Shown: in pieces, positions 15,954-26,521 of the stretch
Layout of the letters: each line of letters opens with the position of its first letter
Position numbering within the stretch: position 1 is the first letter of the stretch
DNA from: Planctomycetota bacterium
Lineage (GTDB): Bacteria; Planctomycetota; Phycisphaerae; Phycisphaerales; SM1A02
Direction: 5' to 3'
DNA length: 54,011 bases
Assembly: GCA_022563315.1 (NCBI GenBank)
Contig: JADFNO010000005.1
Location: 1-54,011, forward strand
Notes under the pieces: generated by a model
Database searches by the model: none
The model's input: only the letters and a program-made list of their open reading frames with translations
What the model was told of the DNA's origin: nothing
Position numbers and translations under genes: made by a program

Positions 15954-16007
15954 CCGAAGCGGGACCTGACGAGTCCCGATGGAATCGGGATGAGGAAGGT
16001 CCGGGTC
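15954..16007 (+). repeat. Structured intergenic element, copy C (full form)
   Basis: CGAAGC, then the outer stem GGACC/GGTCC (15962-15966 and 15998-16002), internal-loop strands TGACGAG and TGAGGAA, and the inner stem TCCCGAT/ATCGGGA (15974-15980 and 15984-15990) with a GGA loop, ending CCGGGTC. It shares sequence and fold with copies A and B 4 kb upstream. It lies between fmdB and rnr. A separate AGCCCG/CGGGCT inverted repeat follows at 16037-16056. Confidence 0.6.
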
Positions 16008-16106
16008 GCCTTGGCGCTGCCCCGGCGTTCGGTGCCAGCCCGGCGCACGTCGGGCTGATTCCTGCAAGTTCGCCACAGCTGTTTCGATCCGAAAGATTAC
16101 TCTCAC

Positions 16107-18476
16107 ATGCCGCTACGTTTTACAAATCGTATCCTTGATCACCTTGGACATTCGCACTACCGACCGTCAGTGCCCAAGGCGATCGCGCGCGATCTCGATG
16201 TTGAGGCCGATGATCGACCGTTCTTCGACGAGGCGATCGAGATGCTCACCGACGACGGCCGCATCGAGATCGGGCGGGATGAACTTGTGCGCCTGCCCAG
16301 CTATCCGGATGAGATCGTTGGTTACTTCCGCCTCAACGCCAGGGGGTTCGGGTTCGTCATTCCCGAGACGCCGTATCGCGATGGTGATCTTTTTGTCCCT
16401 CGCGGGGCGACCCGTGACGCCATTTCCAGCGACCGCGTCCGAGCCAAGGTTGTTCGTCAGGCGTGGCGCGCCAAAGCGAAACCGAGCAGAAGCCCCTATA
16501 CGGGGCGCATCATCGAGGTGCTCGAGCGCGGGCGCGATCACTTCGTCGGCGCGCTCTTTCAAAAAGGCGGGCAATGGTTCGTTGAGCCGGATGGAAAGTC
16601 GCTCTATGAGCCCGTCCTCATTCGAGACCCGCACGCCAAGAACGCCAAGGCCGGCGATAAGGTTGTCATCGAGCTGCTGCACTATCCGGACGAAAAGTAC
16701 GTTCCGGAGGGGGTGATCACGGAAGTGCTCGGGGAAGCGGGTCGCCCGGACGTCGAAACACAGGCGGTGATCGTCGCTCATGGTTTGCGCACCGAGTTTG
16801 AAGATGCCGCGGTAGACGAAGCGCGTGCCGCCGCTCGGTCGTTTGATAAGGAAGAAAAAGGCGGTTTCGCCGATCGTGAAGATATCACCGAGGTCTTCAC
16901 GTTCACCATCGACCCGCCTGACGCGAAGGACTTTGATGACGCCATTTCGCTTCAGTATGACGCCGAGGCTAAGGAATGGACGCTGGGCGTACACATCGCA
17001 GACGTTGCGCACTTTGTTCGGCGAGGGACTGCGCTCGATGAGGAGGCGAGGCTTCGCGGCAACAGTGTGTACCTGCCGCGACGAGTCATCCCCATGTTGC
17101 CGGAGGTGCTTTCCAACGGCGTGTGCTCGTTGCAAGAAGGTGTTACTCGCCTCACCAAATCAGTGTTCATCACCTTCGATCACCGCGGCACCGTGCTTGA
17201 CCAACGACTCGCAGCCACCGTCATTCGCTCAAACAAACGGCTTACCTATCTCGAAGCGCAAGCGCTAATCGATGGTGATGACACTGAGGCCCGCAAGCAC
17301 GCCCGCACCAGCACCGATTACACCGATGAACTGATCGAGGCGCTTCGACAGTGCGACAAGCTCGCGCGTGTTCTTCGCGCCCGCCGGATGCGCGATGGCA
17401 TGATCGTGCTGGCGCTGCCTGATGTGGAGCTTGTCTTTGATGACGAGGGGCATGTAACCGACGCCGTGCCCGAAGACGATGCGTTTACCCACACGATCAT
17501 CGAGATGTGCATGGTGGAGGCTAATGAATCGCTCGCCCGCGCCTTTGATGCGATGGCTGTGCCGATCCTTCGGCGGATCCACCCCGAGCCCGTGCCCGGC
17601 GATATCGAAGAGCTGCGCCTCTATGCCCGCGTCGCGAAAGTCAACCTGCCGGCCGAACCGAGCCGCGAGGATCTGCAACGATTGTTGGAAGCAACGAGGG
17701 ACACGCCCGCCGCACGTGCGATCCACTTCGCGGTGCTTCGTACATTGACCAAAGCATCCTACAGCCCGGCCCTCATCGGGCACTTTGCGCTCGCGTCCGA
17801 TCATTACGCGCACTTCACCAGCCCTATTCGCCGATACCCCGACCTGTCGCTTCATCGTGCGCTTCAAGCGTATTTGGATGCGACGGAAAACGGCCGCAAA
17901 GTCCCCGGCGGGCGCAAGCGGCGCGAGCTCGCCAAGCGGATGTACCAAGATGATCGTGTGCTCGATGAAGCCGCACTCATCGAACTCGGGCGTCACTGTA
18001 GCGAAACCGAGGTCGAAGCGACCGCCGCTGAGCGCGAGCTGCGCGACTTCCTCGTCATGCAGTTTCTTCGAGACCACCATCTCGGCGACGAGTTCACCGG
18101 CGTCATCACCGGCTTGATGGGCAGCGCGGTCTTCGTGTCGATCGAGCGATTCCTCGTCGAGGGCATGGTCAGGTCCACAGATATGCCCCAATCGGGTCCC
18201 GATTCCATCGAGGATCGATGGGTCGCCAACAATCGCACGGGCAGGATCGTCGCGCAACGAAGCGGCGCGTCACTGGGGGTCGGTGACATCGTGACGGTTC
18301 AGATTCTTCGTGTGGATCTCGCATCACGCCATCTTGATCTGCGCATCACGAAGTTTCCGACACAAGACACTTCAAAAACCACAGGCTCGCGATCTCGTGC
18401 TGAAGGTTCAGGCAAACGAACCAAGGGCAAGCGCAAAGGCTACAAGCAAGGCCGCCGTGGGCGTAAAGGCCGCTGA
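16107..18476 (+). CDS. rnr: Ribonuclease R
   Basis: A 789-residue RNase II/R-family 3'-5' exoribonuclease that degrades structured RNA. The order is an N-terminal winged-helix and cold-shock OB domains (GYFRLNARGFGFVIPE near residue 72, the typical CSD strand), the RNB catalytic domain with the four-Asp metal site in DPPDAKDFDDAIS (about residue 270), the signature HFTSPIRRYPDLSLHRAL, and then an S1 domain (FTGVITGLMGSAVFVSIERF). It ends in a Lys/Arg-rich basic tail of about 40 residues, as in RNase R rather than RNase II. It lies at the end of the chaperone cluster, 164 bp after fmdB. Confidence 0.93.
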   Translation: MPLRFTNRILDHLGHSHYRPSVPKAIARDLDVEADDRPFFDEAIEMLTDDGRIEIGRDELVRLPSYPDEIVGYFRLNARGFGFVIPETPYRDGDLFVPRGATRDAISSDRVRAKVVRQAWRAKAKPSRSPYTGRIIEVLERGRDHFVGALFQKGGQWFVEPDGKSLYEPVLIRDPHAKNAKAGDKVVIELLHYPDEKYVPEGVITEVLGEAGRPDVETQAVIVAHGLRTEFEDAAVDEARAAARSFDKEEKGGFADREDITEVFTFTIDPPDAKDFDDAISLQYDAEAKEWTLGVHIADVAHFVRRGTALDEEARLRGNSVYLPRRVIPMLPEVLSNGVCSLQEGVTRLTKSVFITFDHRGTVLDQRLAATVIRSNKRLTYLEAQALIDGDDTEARKHARTSTDYTDELIEALRQCDKLARVLRARRMRDGMIVLALPDVELVFDDEGHVTDAVPEDDAFTHTIIEMCMVEANESLARAFDAMAVPILRRIHPEPVPGDIEELRLYARVAKVNLPAEPSREDLQRLLEATRDTPAARAIHFAVLRTLTKASYSPALIGHFALASDHYAHFTSPIRRYPDLSLHRALQAYLDATENGRKVPGGRKRRELAKRMYQDDRVLDEAALIELGRHCSETEVEATAAERELRDFLVMQFLRDHHLGDEFTGVITGLMGSAVFVSIERFLVEGMVRSTDMPQSGPDSIEDRWVANNRTGRIVAQRSGASLGVGDIVTVQILRVDLASRHLDLRITKFPTQDTSKTTGSRSRAEGSGKRTKGKRKGYKQGRRGRKGR

Positions 18477-18537
18477 GGAGTAGGACTCACTACGGTGGTG
18501 CGGAGGACACTAAGGCGGGGAGGGGGTGACGGGTTAA

Positions 18538-18599
18538 GCCTGACCGGAGCGTTTGACCCTGCGGGGAGGATGAAGGAAGTGTGATCAGGCCCATAGGGC
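18538..18599 (+). other. Possible structured leader before the zinc-ribbon gene
   Basis: GCCTGA (18538-18543) pairs with TCAGGC (18585-18590) around a 41-nt purine-rich interior. The adjoining hairpin GCCC-ATA-GGGC spans 18589-18599 and is mutually exclusive with the end of the first stem. The next ATG is at 18616. I do not recognise a known riboswitch class. Confidence 0.3.
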
Positions 18600-18615
18600 T
18601 GGACAGGATTGGCTA

Positions 18616-19347
18616 ATGATTAACTGGGAATGCCGCCAATGCCAGGAGCCAATGGAAGCACCGGAATCATTGCAAGGGGAACCGCTCGACTGCCCTCATT
18701 GCGGCACCAGTCAAAGAGTTCCTTATGCGCATCGGGATTCAGGACCAGCAAGGGATGACCAAGGCGCCAATGACCTCGATGATTACGACAAACAGATAGG
18801 CGACTACAAACTTCGGGTGGATGGCCAGATTCTTCGTATCGATGGCCCTGATGACAGCGTTGGTAAAGCTATCGGTCAAGACTACCTCGCTGCGCTGCGC
18901 ACAGAAGAAATGTTTGCCGTCGTCCTCACCGGCGAGAGTGAGGAAATTCTGGGCGAAGCACTAGGTGGTTTTCATCGGGGATTGAAAGGTCACGCGACGA
19001 AGAGACAACTGCAGTACGCAGACACGCTGGGTTTGACCTATCCAGAGAATCCGACCAAGGCGTACATCGGGCGTATGCTCGACCAGTTTGAAGAAGTCCG
19101 GTTCTACGTGTGTTTCATTTGTCGCTCGATGATGGATGAGGCACCATCAGATTCCGGCGTTCCCAAAGGCATGATCGATCGCTTCGTTGTTGACCTCTTG
19201 CGCAGCGAGGAGTCGCTGTGGATCGGCGCGCTTCTCGCGCGAAGCCTAGCCAATCATAAAGGTATGAGCCCCTCGACAGATACAGCGCTGTTTCGCGAAA
19301 TAGCCGGTCGATTGAAAACAGTTATTATGCCTTCGATCCGAAGATAA
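18616..19347 (+). CDS. Zinc-ribbon protein of unknown function
   Basis: A 243-residue soluble protein. It has an N-terminal zinc ribbon (WECRQCQEPMEAP ... LDCPHCGTSQRVP), an acidic linker, and then about 170 residues I cannot assign. The middle contains GHATKRQLQYADTLGLTYPE, which resembles the short BRCT-/SAP-like KATxxQLxYAxxLG element seen next to zinc ribbons in other bacterial proteins. The rest is helical. It has no membrane segment. It stands alone, with 139 bp from rnr and 228 bp to acs. Confidence 0.6.
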   Translation: MINWECRQCQEPMEAPESLQGEPLDCPHCGTSQRVPYAHRDSGPARDDQGANDLDDYDKQIGDYKLRVDGQILRIDGPDDSVGKAIGQDYLAALRTEEMFAVVLTGESEEILGEALGGFHRGLKGHATKRQLQYADTLGLTYPENPTKAYIGRMLDQFEEVRFYVCFICRSMMDEAPSDSGVPKGMIDRFVVDLLRSEESLWIGALLARSLANHKGMSPSTDTALFREIAGRLKTVIMPSIRR

Positions 19348-19351
19348 TCAT

Positions 19352-19468
19352 CACCCCTGTCGAGTAGGTGGAGCTATGGCCGTTGTCATCGTCAAAGGGG
19401 GCCCCGACGATGGCGGTGGGGCCGCTGATCGCGACGGAGACGCCGAACCCGTCGTTAGCCGGGCTGAG
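19352..19468 (-). pseudogene. Fragment of an FG-GAP repeat (beta-propeller) gene
   Basis: On the minus strand the translation reads [16 protein letters not shown], then PTAIVGAPFDDDNG, then HSSTYSTG. This is one blade of the FG-GAP/integrin-alpha type propeller repeat (FGxSVAISGxTAxVGAPxDDDNGxxSGxAY) found in large planctomycete surface proteins. There is no start codon, neighbouring blades are missing, and the fragment lies in the gap before acs, so it is a relic of a larger gene or a mobilised exon-like piece. Confidence 0.55.
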
Positions 19469-19575
19469 CGGACCAACGGGCGGGTCCGGCCACCGCGGCT
19501 CACCTTCCCTCTATTGGCGTCCCGGACCATCGGCTAGAGTGTTCGGCGTCCCGATCAGGAACGAGAGGTCCCGCC

Positions 19576-21645
<2,070 letters not shown>

Positions 21646-21766
21646 GGATTCTTCGAGATGTGACATAAACTGGAGAGGCCGCTAAACTTTCCACTGACGT
21701 AACTGTCGTATGTCGCTTTGATCGTTCAGAGAATCTCCTCATTATCACCGCGTACATGCCCTCACG

Positions 21767-22009
21767 ATGAGCAACTACGAACCGCACGAGTGTGATTTCT
21801 GTCCCGGCACCGTCGAGCCTCTTCGCGCGGACAGCGAGCCGATCAAAGTCTGTGGACGGACGGTTCTGATCGACGGTCTAACGATCGGTAAATGCAATCG
21901 ATGCGGCCATCGGTATTTCCCAGCCGACATCGTCAAGAAGGCTGAGAAGGCGGCGCTGGATCCTGACCAGGCTCAGCGCACGGAGACAGTTCCTGTCGTG
22001 GCCGCCTGA
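21767..22009 (+). CDS. YgiT-type zinc-finger protein
   Basis: An 80-residue protein with two CxxC pairs (CDFCPG near residue 9 and CNRCGH near 43) framing a small beta hairpin, the YgiT/MqsA N-terminal zinc-finger pattern. The last part, RYFPADIVKKAEKAALDPDQAQ, is a helix. In MqsA the zinc domain binds the toxin, but there is no HTH domain here and no toxin-like neighbour. It may be an orphan antitoxin-like protein or a general small zinc protein. Confidence 0.65.
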   Translation: MSNYEPHECDFCPGTVEPLRADSEPIKVCGRTVLIDGLTIGKCNRCGHRYFPADIVKKAEKAALDPDQAQRTETVPVVAA

Positions 22010-22013
22010 GTTG

Positions 22014-22030
22014 CGGGAGCCAGGCTCCCG
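22014..22030. terminator. Hairpin between convergent genes
   Basis: CGGGAGCC (22014-22021) and GGCTCCCG (22023-22030) form a near-perfect palindrome in the 40-bp gap between the convergent YgiT-type gene and the HExxH membrane gene. No U-run is present, so termination on either strand is only likely, not certain. Confidence 0.45.
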
Positions 22031-22049
22031 GCTCGTCCTCGCATCCAGC

Positions 22050-22862
22050 CTAGCGATCACCCTCAGCTTGATCGACCGCTTCACCTTCAATCGTCAATCG
22101 CGCGGGATGGCCGAACCACGGATTTGATTTCTGCCCGGCTGGATACTTCTCTTGTAGCAACGCCGTGACATCCTGCATCGTGCCATCAGCGGCAATCCAC
22201 CCGCCGGCGATGTCCGGGTAGTCAACTTGGCAATGCTCGCACTTCTTCGTGCTGTCGAATCGGATCGGGCACCAGAACGACTCGACGTTGCGCAGCATTT
22301 CCGCGGAAAGTGACCACACGCCGGTCATCCAATCGCAATACAGGCACCAAATGAGGTCATAGCCGACCAGCCCTCGGAACTTGTGACGTGACAGATTCAC
22401 CCAATCCCGACTGCGATACTTGGGAAGTCGAACTGTCCACGTGAGGGGGGGGTACACCAGATATTGCCCGAGGCGGATCGCCCAAAAGCCCGGCACAGCC
22501 CATGCGGTCCACCACAGCGCGAAGTGGTTGCGCCATCGGCCGACAAGCTGGTTGATCGTGGAGAAGATGCGCGGCTCCTTGCGCGCCGCGGGATGCGCCA
22601 GCTCATGCAGCGCCACCCAGAGCAGCATGGCCGAGCACTGTCCGCCGATCGCTGCCCCGAGCCCGGCCCAACCTGCCAGTACTGCCCCGACTATTGCTGG
22701 CAACGCTGTAAAGTAAAAGACCACGACATCCAGAGCCGGGGCATGGCACAACCAATCGGATATTCTCCGGCCGGGGCGACCGAGCCTCGCAATGAGATGC
22801 AGAATCCCGGCTCCAAGGAGAAGAGCCGCGATCGTTGCGATGTAAACCAAAAGCGCGTTCAT
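22050..22862 (-). CDS. Membrane protein with HExxH motif, putative metalloprotease
   Basis: A 270-residue protein with three hydrophobic segments in its first 90 residues (NALLVYIATIAALLLGAGIL, then VVVFYFTALPAIVGAVLAG and GAAIGGQCSAMLLWVALH). The last runs into LHELAHP, an HExxH zinc motif at about residue 89-93. A soluble part with CLYCDW and CEHCQVD pairs follows. I know of no named family. The start is ATG 22862, two bases after the aminotransferase stop. TTG 22868 would overlap that stop. It is the last gene of the sulfotransferase/aminotransferase operon, and a membrane protease or a catalytically dead homologue are both possible. Confidence 0.6.
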   Translation of the reverse strand: MNALLVYIATIAALLLGAGILHLIARLGRPGRRISDWLCHAPALDVVVFYFTALPAIVGAVLAGWAGLGAAIGGQCSAMLLWVALHELAHPAARKEPRIFSTINQLVGRWRNHFALWWTAWAVPGFWAIRLGQYLVYPPLTWTVRLPKYRSRDWVNLSRHKFRGLVGYDLIWCLYCDWMTGVWSLSAEMLRNVESFWCPIRFDSTKKCEHCQVDYPDIAGGWIAADGTMQDVTALLQEKYPAGQKSNPWFGHPARLTIEGEAVDQAEGDR

Positions 22863-22864
22863 TT

Positions 22865-23767
22865 TCAAACCACCTGCACGCCTTCACGTGCCGTAAGTTG
22901 GGCGTATAGGGCAGACAAGCGCTTCGTCATTGGGCCGACGGCGCCGTCGCCGATCGTTCGGCCGTCAACGGTGCTGATCGTCGCCAACTCACCCATCGTG
23001 CCGGTGCAGAACATCTCATCAGCACGATAGATTTCAGTGAGCGAGATGTCTTTTTCTTGATGTGGGATGTCGTTTGTTGCACAGAGTTCTAAAACTGTCG
23101 CGCGGGTGATGCCTTCCGGGCAGGCCACGCAATGTGGAGCATACACGATCCCATTGTGAACAAGAAAGACATGCGTCGCGTTTGTTTCGGCGACGAACCC
23201 GCGCACATCAAGCATCAGCGCATCGTCGGCCCCAGCCGCGTTTGCCTCAATTTTCGCCAGGATCGACTGAATAAGGTTGCAATGATGGATCTTCGGGTCC
23301 AGACAGTCCGGCGGAAAACGGCGAACCGAACTTGTGACCAGCGTGAGCCCGCCCTTGTCATAGACCGGCGGCTTGTGTTCAGCGAGGATGATTAGTGTTG
23401 GCCCTGTCTGGTTGAGCCGGGGGTCCATGCCGGATGTGATCTTGACGCCGCGCGTGAGTGTCAGGCGAACGTGAACGCCATCGGTCATGGTGTTGGCGGC
23501 AAGCGTCTTTTTGATCTCGTCCGTGATCTGTTCGTGTGATGGGATCTCGTCAAACGCCAGGGCCAGCGCCGAGCTGCGCAACCGATCAAGATGTTCGTTG
23601 AGTTTGAAGATTCGCCCGTCGTAGAGCCGCAGGCCTTCCCAGACGGCATCGCCGCCTTGCACAGCCGAGTCAAATGGGCTGATCCGGGCTTCATCGCGCT
23701 GGAACAATGTGCCATTGATGTTGATCAAAATGTTGCGATTGGCTTCGTTGAATGGCTGCAACATCAT
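22865..23767 (-). CDS. ilvE: Class IV aminotransferase, branched-chain aminotransferase-like
   Basis: A 300-residue PLP enzyme of the BCAT/D-alanine aminotransferase fold. It would interconvert branched-chain amino acids and their 2-oxo acids. The PLP-lysine region is DPKIHHCNLIQSILAKIEA, followed by GADDALMLDVRGFVAET and the phosphate-binding TRATVLELC; MFCTGTMGELATI closes the site. The start is ATG 23767, six bases after the sulfotransferase stop. The frame is open to 23821, but that would overlap the neighbour by about 50 bp with no homology. The symbol reflects the family, and substrate range is not proven by sequence. Confidence 0.82.
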   Translation of the reverse strand: MMLQPFNEANRNILININGTLFQRDEARISPFDSAVQGGDAVWEGLRLYDGRIFKLNEHLDRLRSSALALAFDEIPSHEQITDEIKKTLAANTMTDGVHVRLTLTRGVKITSGMDPRLNQTGPTLIILAEHKPPVYDKGGLTLVTSSVRRFPPDCLDPKIHHCNLIQSILAKIEANAAGADDALMLDVRGFVAETNATHVFLVHNGIVYAPHCVACPEGITRATVLELCATNDIPHQEKDISLTEIYRADEMFCTGTMGELATISTVDGRTIGDGAVGPMTKRLSALYAQLTAREGVQVV

Positions 23768-23772
23768 CGGAC

Positions 23773-24498
23773 TCACGCTTGCAGACGGATCGTGTAAAGC
23801 CTCTGGTAGAAGGTCATGCATTCATCGTACAGCGTTTGCAGATGCTTCGGTACATGGTCCGATTTCGGAACATACGGCTTGAAGCCGGTTGATTTCTCAA
23901 CGGCGCCGTACCAATGCTTGGCCCAAATGCCATCCGTATCGCGCGGCCCGGCAGGCCAACGCAGCATGGAATCGGTGAACTGAACGCCGACGACTTCGCA
24001 CAGTCGTGTCAGTACTTCACGCGGATGCTCCAGCACATCTCTCGCATCAAGGACCGGGGGCGTTTTGCCTTGCTTGGAGACGAGCTCGAAAATCTCAAGC
24101 TGTTGGGGCAGTCCCGTATCGTCGATTGTCGGATTCGGCACATTCTTGATCAGCGAAGTCAGCATCTCGCGCGGATCGCGAATCAAGAAGCAATTGGTGA
24201 CGTCATTGAGCCAGGCGCGGTCGATCTGGGGCCGCAAGTGATGGGCCATGTGCTTTTGAAAGAAAACGGACTTTTCATGGGGGATGGGCCCGGTCAGCCA
24301 GTCGATCACCTTGCGCCAATCCGTTTCGTGATGCTCGATCACCTCTTGGGCCCCCGGGTGGTCCTTGCCGGTTACCTTGAGGTAGTGTGCATACAGTGGC
24401 TCATCACAGACGACGGTGTCTGCGCGGTTTCCCCACGACCGCATCATGGCGGTTGAGATCGTGCGAGGGCCGGACCACATGGCGAGTCTGATAGTCAT
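23773..24498 (-). CDS. Sulfotransferase-like protein
   Basis: A 241-residue P-loop protein of the sulfotransferase superfamily. The 5'-phosphosulfate loop is MWSGPRTISTAMMRSW (residues 7-22), and the 3'-phosphate-binding strand is NCFLIRDPREMLTSLIK. I start at ATG 24498. The frame opens at 24579, but those residues are hydrophobic and not conserved. Proteins of this type are found next to, or fused with, branched-chain aminotransferase-like proteins, including the plant and algal BCAT-like proteins. The strict six-base spacing here matches that partnership. Substrate unknown. Confidence 0.75.
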   Translation of the reverse strand: MTIRLAMWSGPRTISTAMMRSWGNRADTVVCDEPLYAHYLKVTGKDHPGAQEVIEHHETDWRKVIDWLTGPIPHEKSVFFQKHMAHHLRPQIDRAWLNDVTNCFLIRDPREMLTSLIKNVPNPTIDDTGLPQQLEIFELVSKQGKTPPVLDARDVLEHPREVLTRLCEVVGVQFTDSMLRWPAGPRDTDGIWAKHWYGAVEKSTGFKPYVPKSDHVPKHLQTLYDECMTFYQRLYTIRLQA

Positions 24499-24578
24499 CG
24501 TGTCCACCAATAGCGCATGACGAAAGACATCAGAGGATAATCGCAAAATCAGATAGAACACGCTCGAACCGATTCGCA

Positions 24579-25934
24579 ATGGAAGCTGAGATACTCATTC
24601 AGGCGGGCGTACGGTCGATCGGGGCCCTGGCTCCGGCGCTGGCGGGGTTGGAGGAATGCTCAGCCGAGTTGGCGGCGGCGCAGGCGGGGCTTGAGCGGGG
24701 ACATTTCACCCCGGCTGAGGACGAGTTGCTCCAAACGTGGTTCGCTCGACACCTTACCGCTCGGGCGGCCTTGCTCGAGACCATCGCCGAGCTGAAGCCC
24801 CTTGCCCGCGGCGAGCTGGATGATGTGGATGAGCAGACGCAGTTGCGTTGCTTCGTGTTGGCCTACACAGCCGCCTGCCTGTTGGTTCGATCCGCGCGAT
24901 ACTTGGTAGGGACCTTTGCCACGGACAAGGTTGTGCAGCGCAAGTTCAACGAGGCGGAGCCGCGCTTTCGGATACCCGCCAAGCAATATACGACAATCTA
25001 CAAGTCGTTGACCAGCCCGAGGAATGCGTGGGAGCTGCTTCAATCGATGCGTTTTGCCGATGAACATCGTCAGGCGATCGACGCGTTGCGCAACGATTCG
25101 CAGCTTGGACCCGTGGTCGAGCACCTTAGCGATTCAGAGGAATCGCTTCGCGTGGGTGTGGGCCAATACGCCAAGGCGCGATTGCGGTATCGGTGGCATG
25201 CCCTGCGTAGACGGCGGGCGACAGCGGTTCAGCGCGGGATCTTCGGCGTGGCGGAGGCGTTCGGGCGGCTTATCGCAGACGTTCACAATCCGTGGCACAC
25301 GAAGCGCGTGAATCCATCGGTGCAATCGCAACTGGCCGAGTTACTTGCGCCAGGCGATGTCATTATCACGCGACACGACGATGCGCTGAGCAACCTTGCG
25401 CTTCCTGGGTATTGGCCGCACGTTTCGCTGCACATCGGCTCCGCCTCGACACGCACGCGGCTCGGCGTCCAAGTGGATCAGGATCGTGCGGCCCGATGGA
25501 TTGATCCGGTTCGGGTATTGGAGGCGCGCAAGGACGGCGTGTTGTTCCGCGAGCTTGCGGACACCCTCGCCGTCGACGCGGTAGCCGTCATTCGTCCCCG
25601 ACTGAGCCGGGCCCAGCTGGTCAAGGCCCTTTCTCAAGCGATCACCCACGAGGGCAAGCTCTACAACTTCGATTTCGACTTCTTTCGTGCCGATCGGCTC
25701 GTGTGTACCGAGGTCGTGTACCGCGCCTACGACGGCATCGGTTCGATGGAGTTCTCACTCACTTCTCGAGCTGGTCGTCTGACGCTCTCGGCTGAGGACC
25801 TGCTGGATATGGCCGTAGACAATCGCGGGTTCGAACCGATCGCCGTGTTCGGCACCAAGGACACGACGCATGCGATCACGACCGGCCCGGAGACGGGTAG
25901 AGTGCTGGCCGCCAGTTATCGCCAAAGTAAGTGA
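24579..25934 (+). CDS. YiiX/YebB-like NlpC/P60-superfamily cysteine hydrolase
   Basis: A 451-residue protein with a helical N-terminal half of about 230 residues (RARYLVGTFATDKVVQRKFN region) and a C-terminal YiiX-type papain-fold domain. The domain opens with LLAPGDVIITRHDDALSNLALPGYWPHVSLHIG. The Cys is in RLVCTEVVYRAY and the His in PHVSLHIG, a circularly permuted order typical of this family. Related enzymes cleave amide bonds in peptidoglycan or lipids. No signal peptide is evident. The gene is divergent from the sulfotransferase, with 80 bp between, and GATAAT at 24536-24541 is a possible -10 box. Confidence 0.75.
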   Translation: MEAEILIQAGVRSIGALAPALAGLEECSAELAAAQAGLERGHFTPAEDELLQTWFARHLTARAALLETIAELKPLARGELDDVDEQTQLRCFVLAYTAACLLVRSARYLVGTFATDKVVQRKFNEAEPRFRIPAKQYTTIYKSLTSPRNAWELLQSMRFADEHRQAIDALRNDSQLGPVVEHLSDSEESLRVGVGQYAKARLRYRWHALRRRRATAVQRGIFGVAEAFGRLIADVHNPWHTKRVNPSVQSQLAELLAPGDVIITRHDDALSNLALPGYWPHVSLHIGSASTRTRLGVQVDQDRAARWIDPVRVLEARKDGVLFRELADTLAVDAVAVIRPRLSRAQLVKALSQAITHEGKLYNFDFDFFRADRLVCTEVVYRAYDGIGSMEFSLTSRAGRLTLSAEDLLDMAVDNRGFEPIAVFGTKDTTHAITTGPETGRVLAASYRQSK

Positions 25935-25968
25935 GTGCGCTGCGCCGCAGCCTTCGGTCGTTCGCGCG

Positions 25969-26190
25969 TCAGTTGCGCGGACTAAATATTCGATCACCTC
26001 GCACCGTTGAACGAGCACGTTCTCGCAGATCCAACAGCACGTGGTCAATCGTGCGGGTGGACATATCGAGTACGAGCCCGATCTCTCTGGGCGTCAGCTC
26101 ATCACTATAGCGAAGTGACAAGACGTAACGCTCGGTCTGCGACAATGTGTGTTTGAAACGTTTCACGAAAGAGGCTTCCTTGCCCTGCAT
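25969..26190 (-). CDS. Short sigma-70 region 4-like HTH protein
   Basis: A 73-residue protein in which nearly the whole length is a sigma region 4/LuxR-type helix-turn-helix: QTERYVLSLRYSDELTPREIGLV, then DMSTRTIDHVLLDLRERAR. No region 2 is present and the short N terminus is basic. It could be a small DNA-binding regulator, possibly acting on the nearby palindrome at 26281-26294, or a remnant of a sigma factor. It sits between the YiiX-like gene and the secretion operon, on the opposite strand. Confidence 0.55.
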   Translation of the reverse strand: MQGKEASFVKRFKHTLSQTERYVLSLRYSDELTPREIGLVLDMSTRTIDHVLLDLRERARSTVRGDRIFSPRN

Positions 26191-26280
26191 GTCGAACCTT
26201 CCTTTGTTCGAGCTTGTCCTGAGAGACGCTTGGGGAACCCGCGCTCAGTGTACGCTTCCGTGTATTGGCGTCATCCTCTG

Positions 26281-26294
26281 AGAATTGCAATTCT
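26281..26294. promoter_or_regulatory. Perfect 14-bp palindrome, operator candidate
   Basis: AGAATTGCAATTCT is its own reverse complement and stands out as A+T-rich in G+C-rich DNA. It lies 91 bp upstream of the short HTH gene and about 470 bp upstream of gspF. Confidence 0.4.
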
Positions 26295-26521
26295 GCTTCC
26301 TGGCGGCACGAGGCCGGCTGGGGCGAGATCATCGCCGCTGGCGGCCGGTTTGTAAAGCGCGGATGTCAAATCGGGTGACTTGTCGCTTGGCGCGTTGAGA
26401 CCGGTTCACGAGTGTTCGGCGCATACTCGATGCGTCATTGCAACTTCCGCTGACGACACCGCCCCGTGAGATCGACAAGAGTCGGCGCGATTGGGGCGCT
26501 TCACGATTGAAGAACGCGCAA

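Noticed and set aside
15954-16007. Hammerhead ribozyme
   Set aside because: CTGACGAG matches the hammerhead CUGANGA strand, but the partner strand is TGAGGAAG instead of GAAA, and no cleavage triplet or third stem fits. The other copies do not improve the match.
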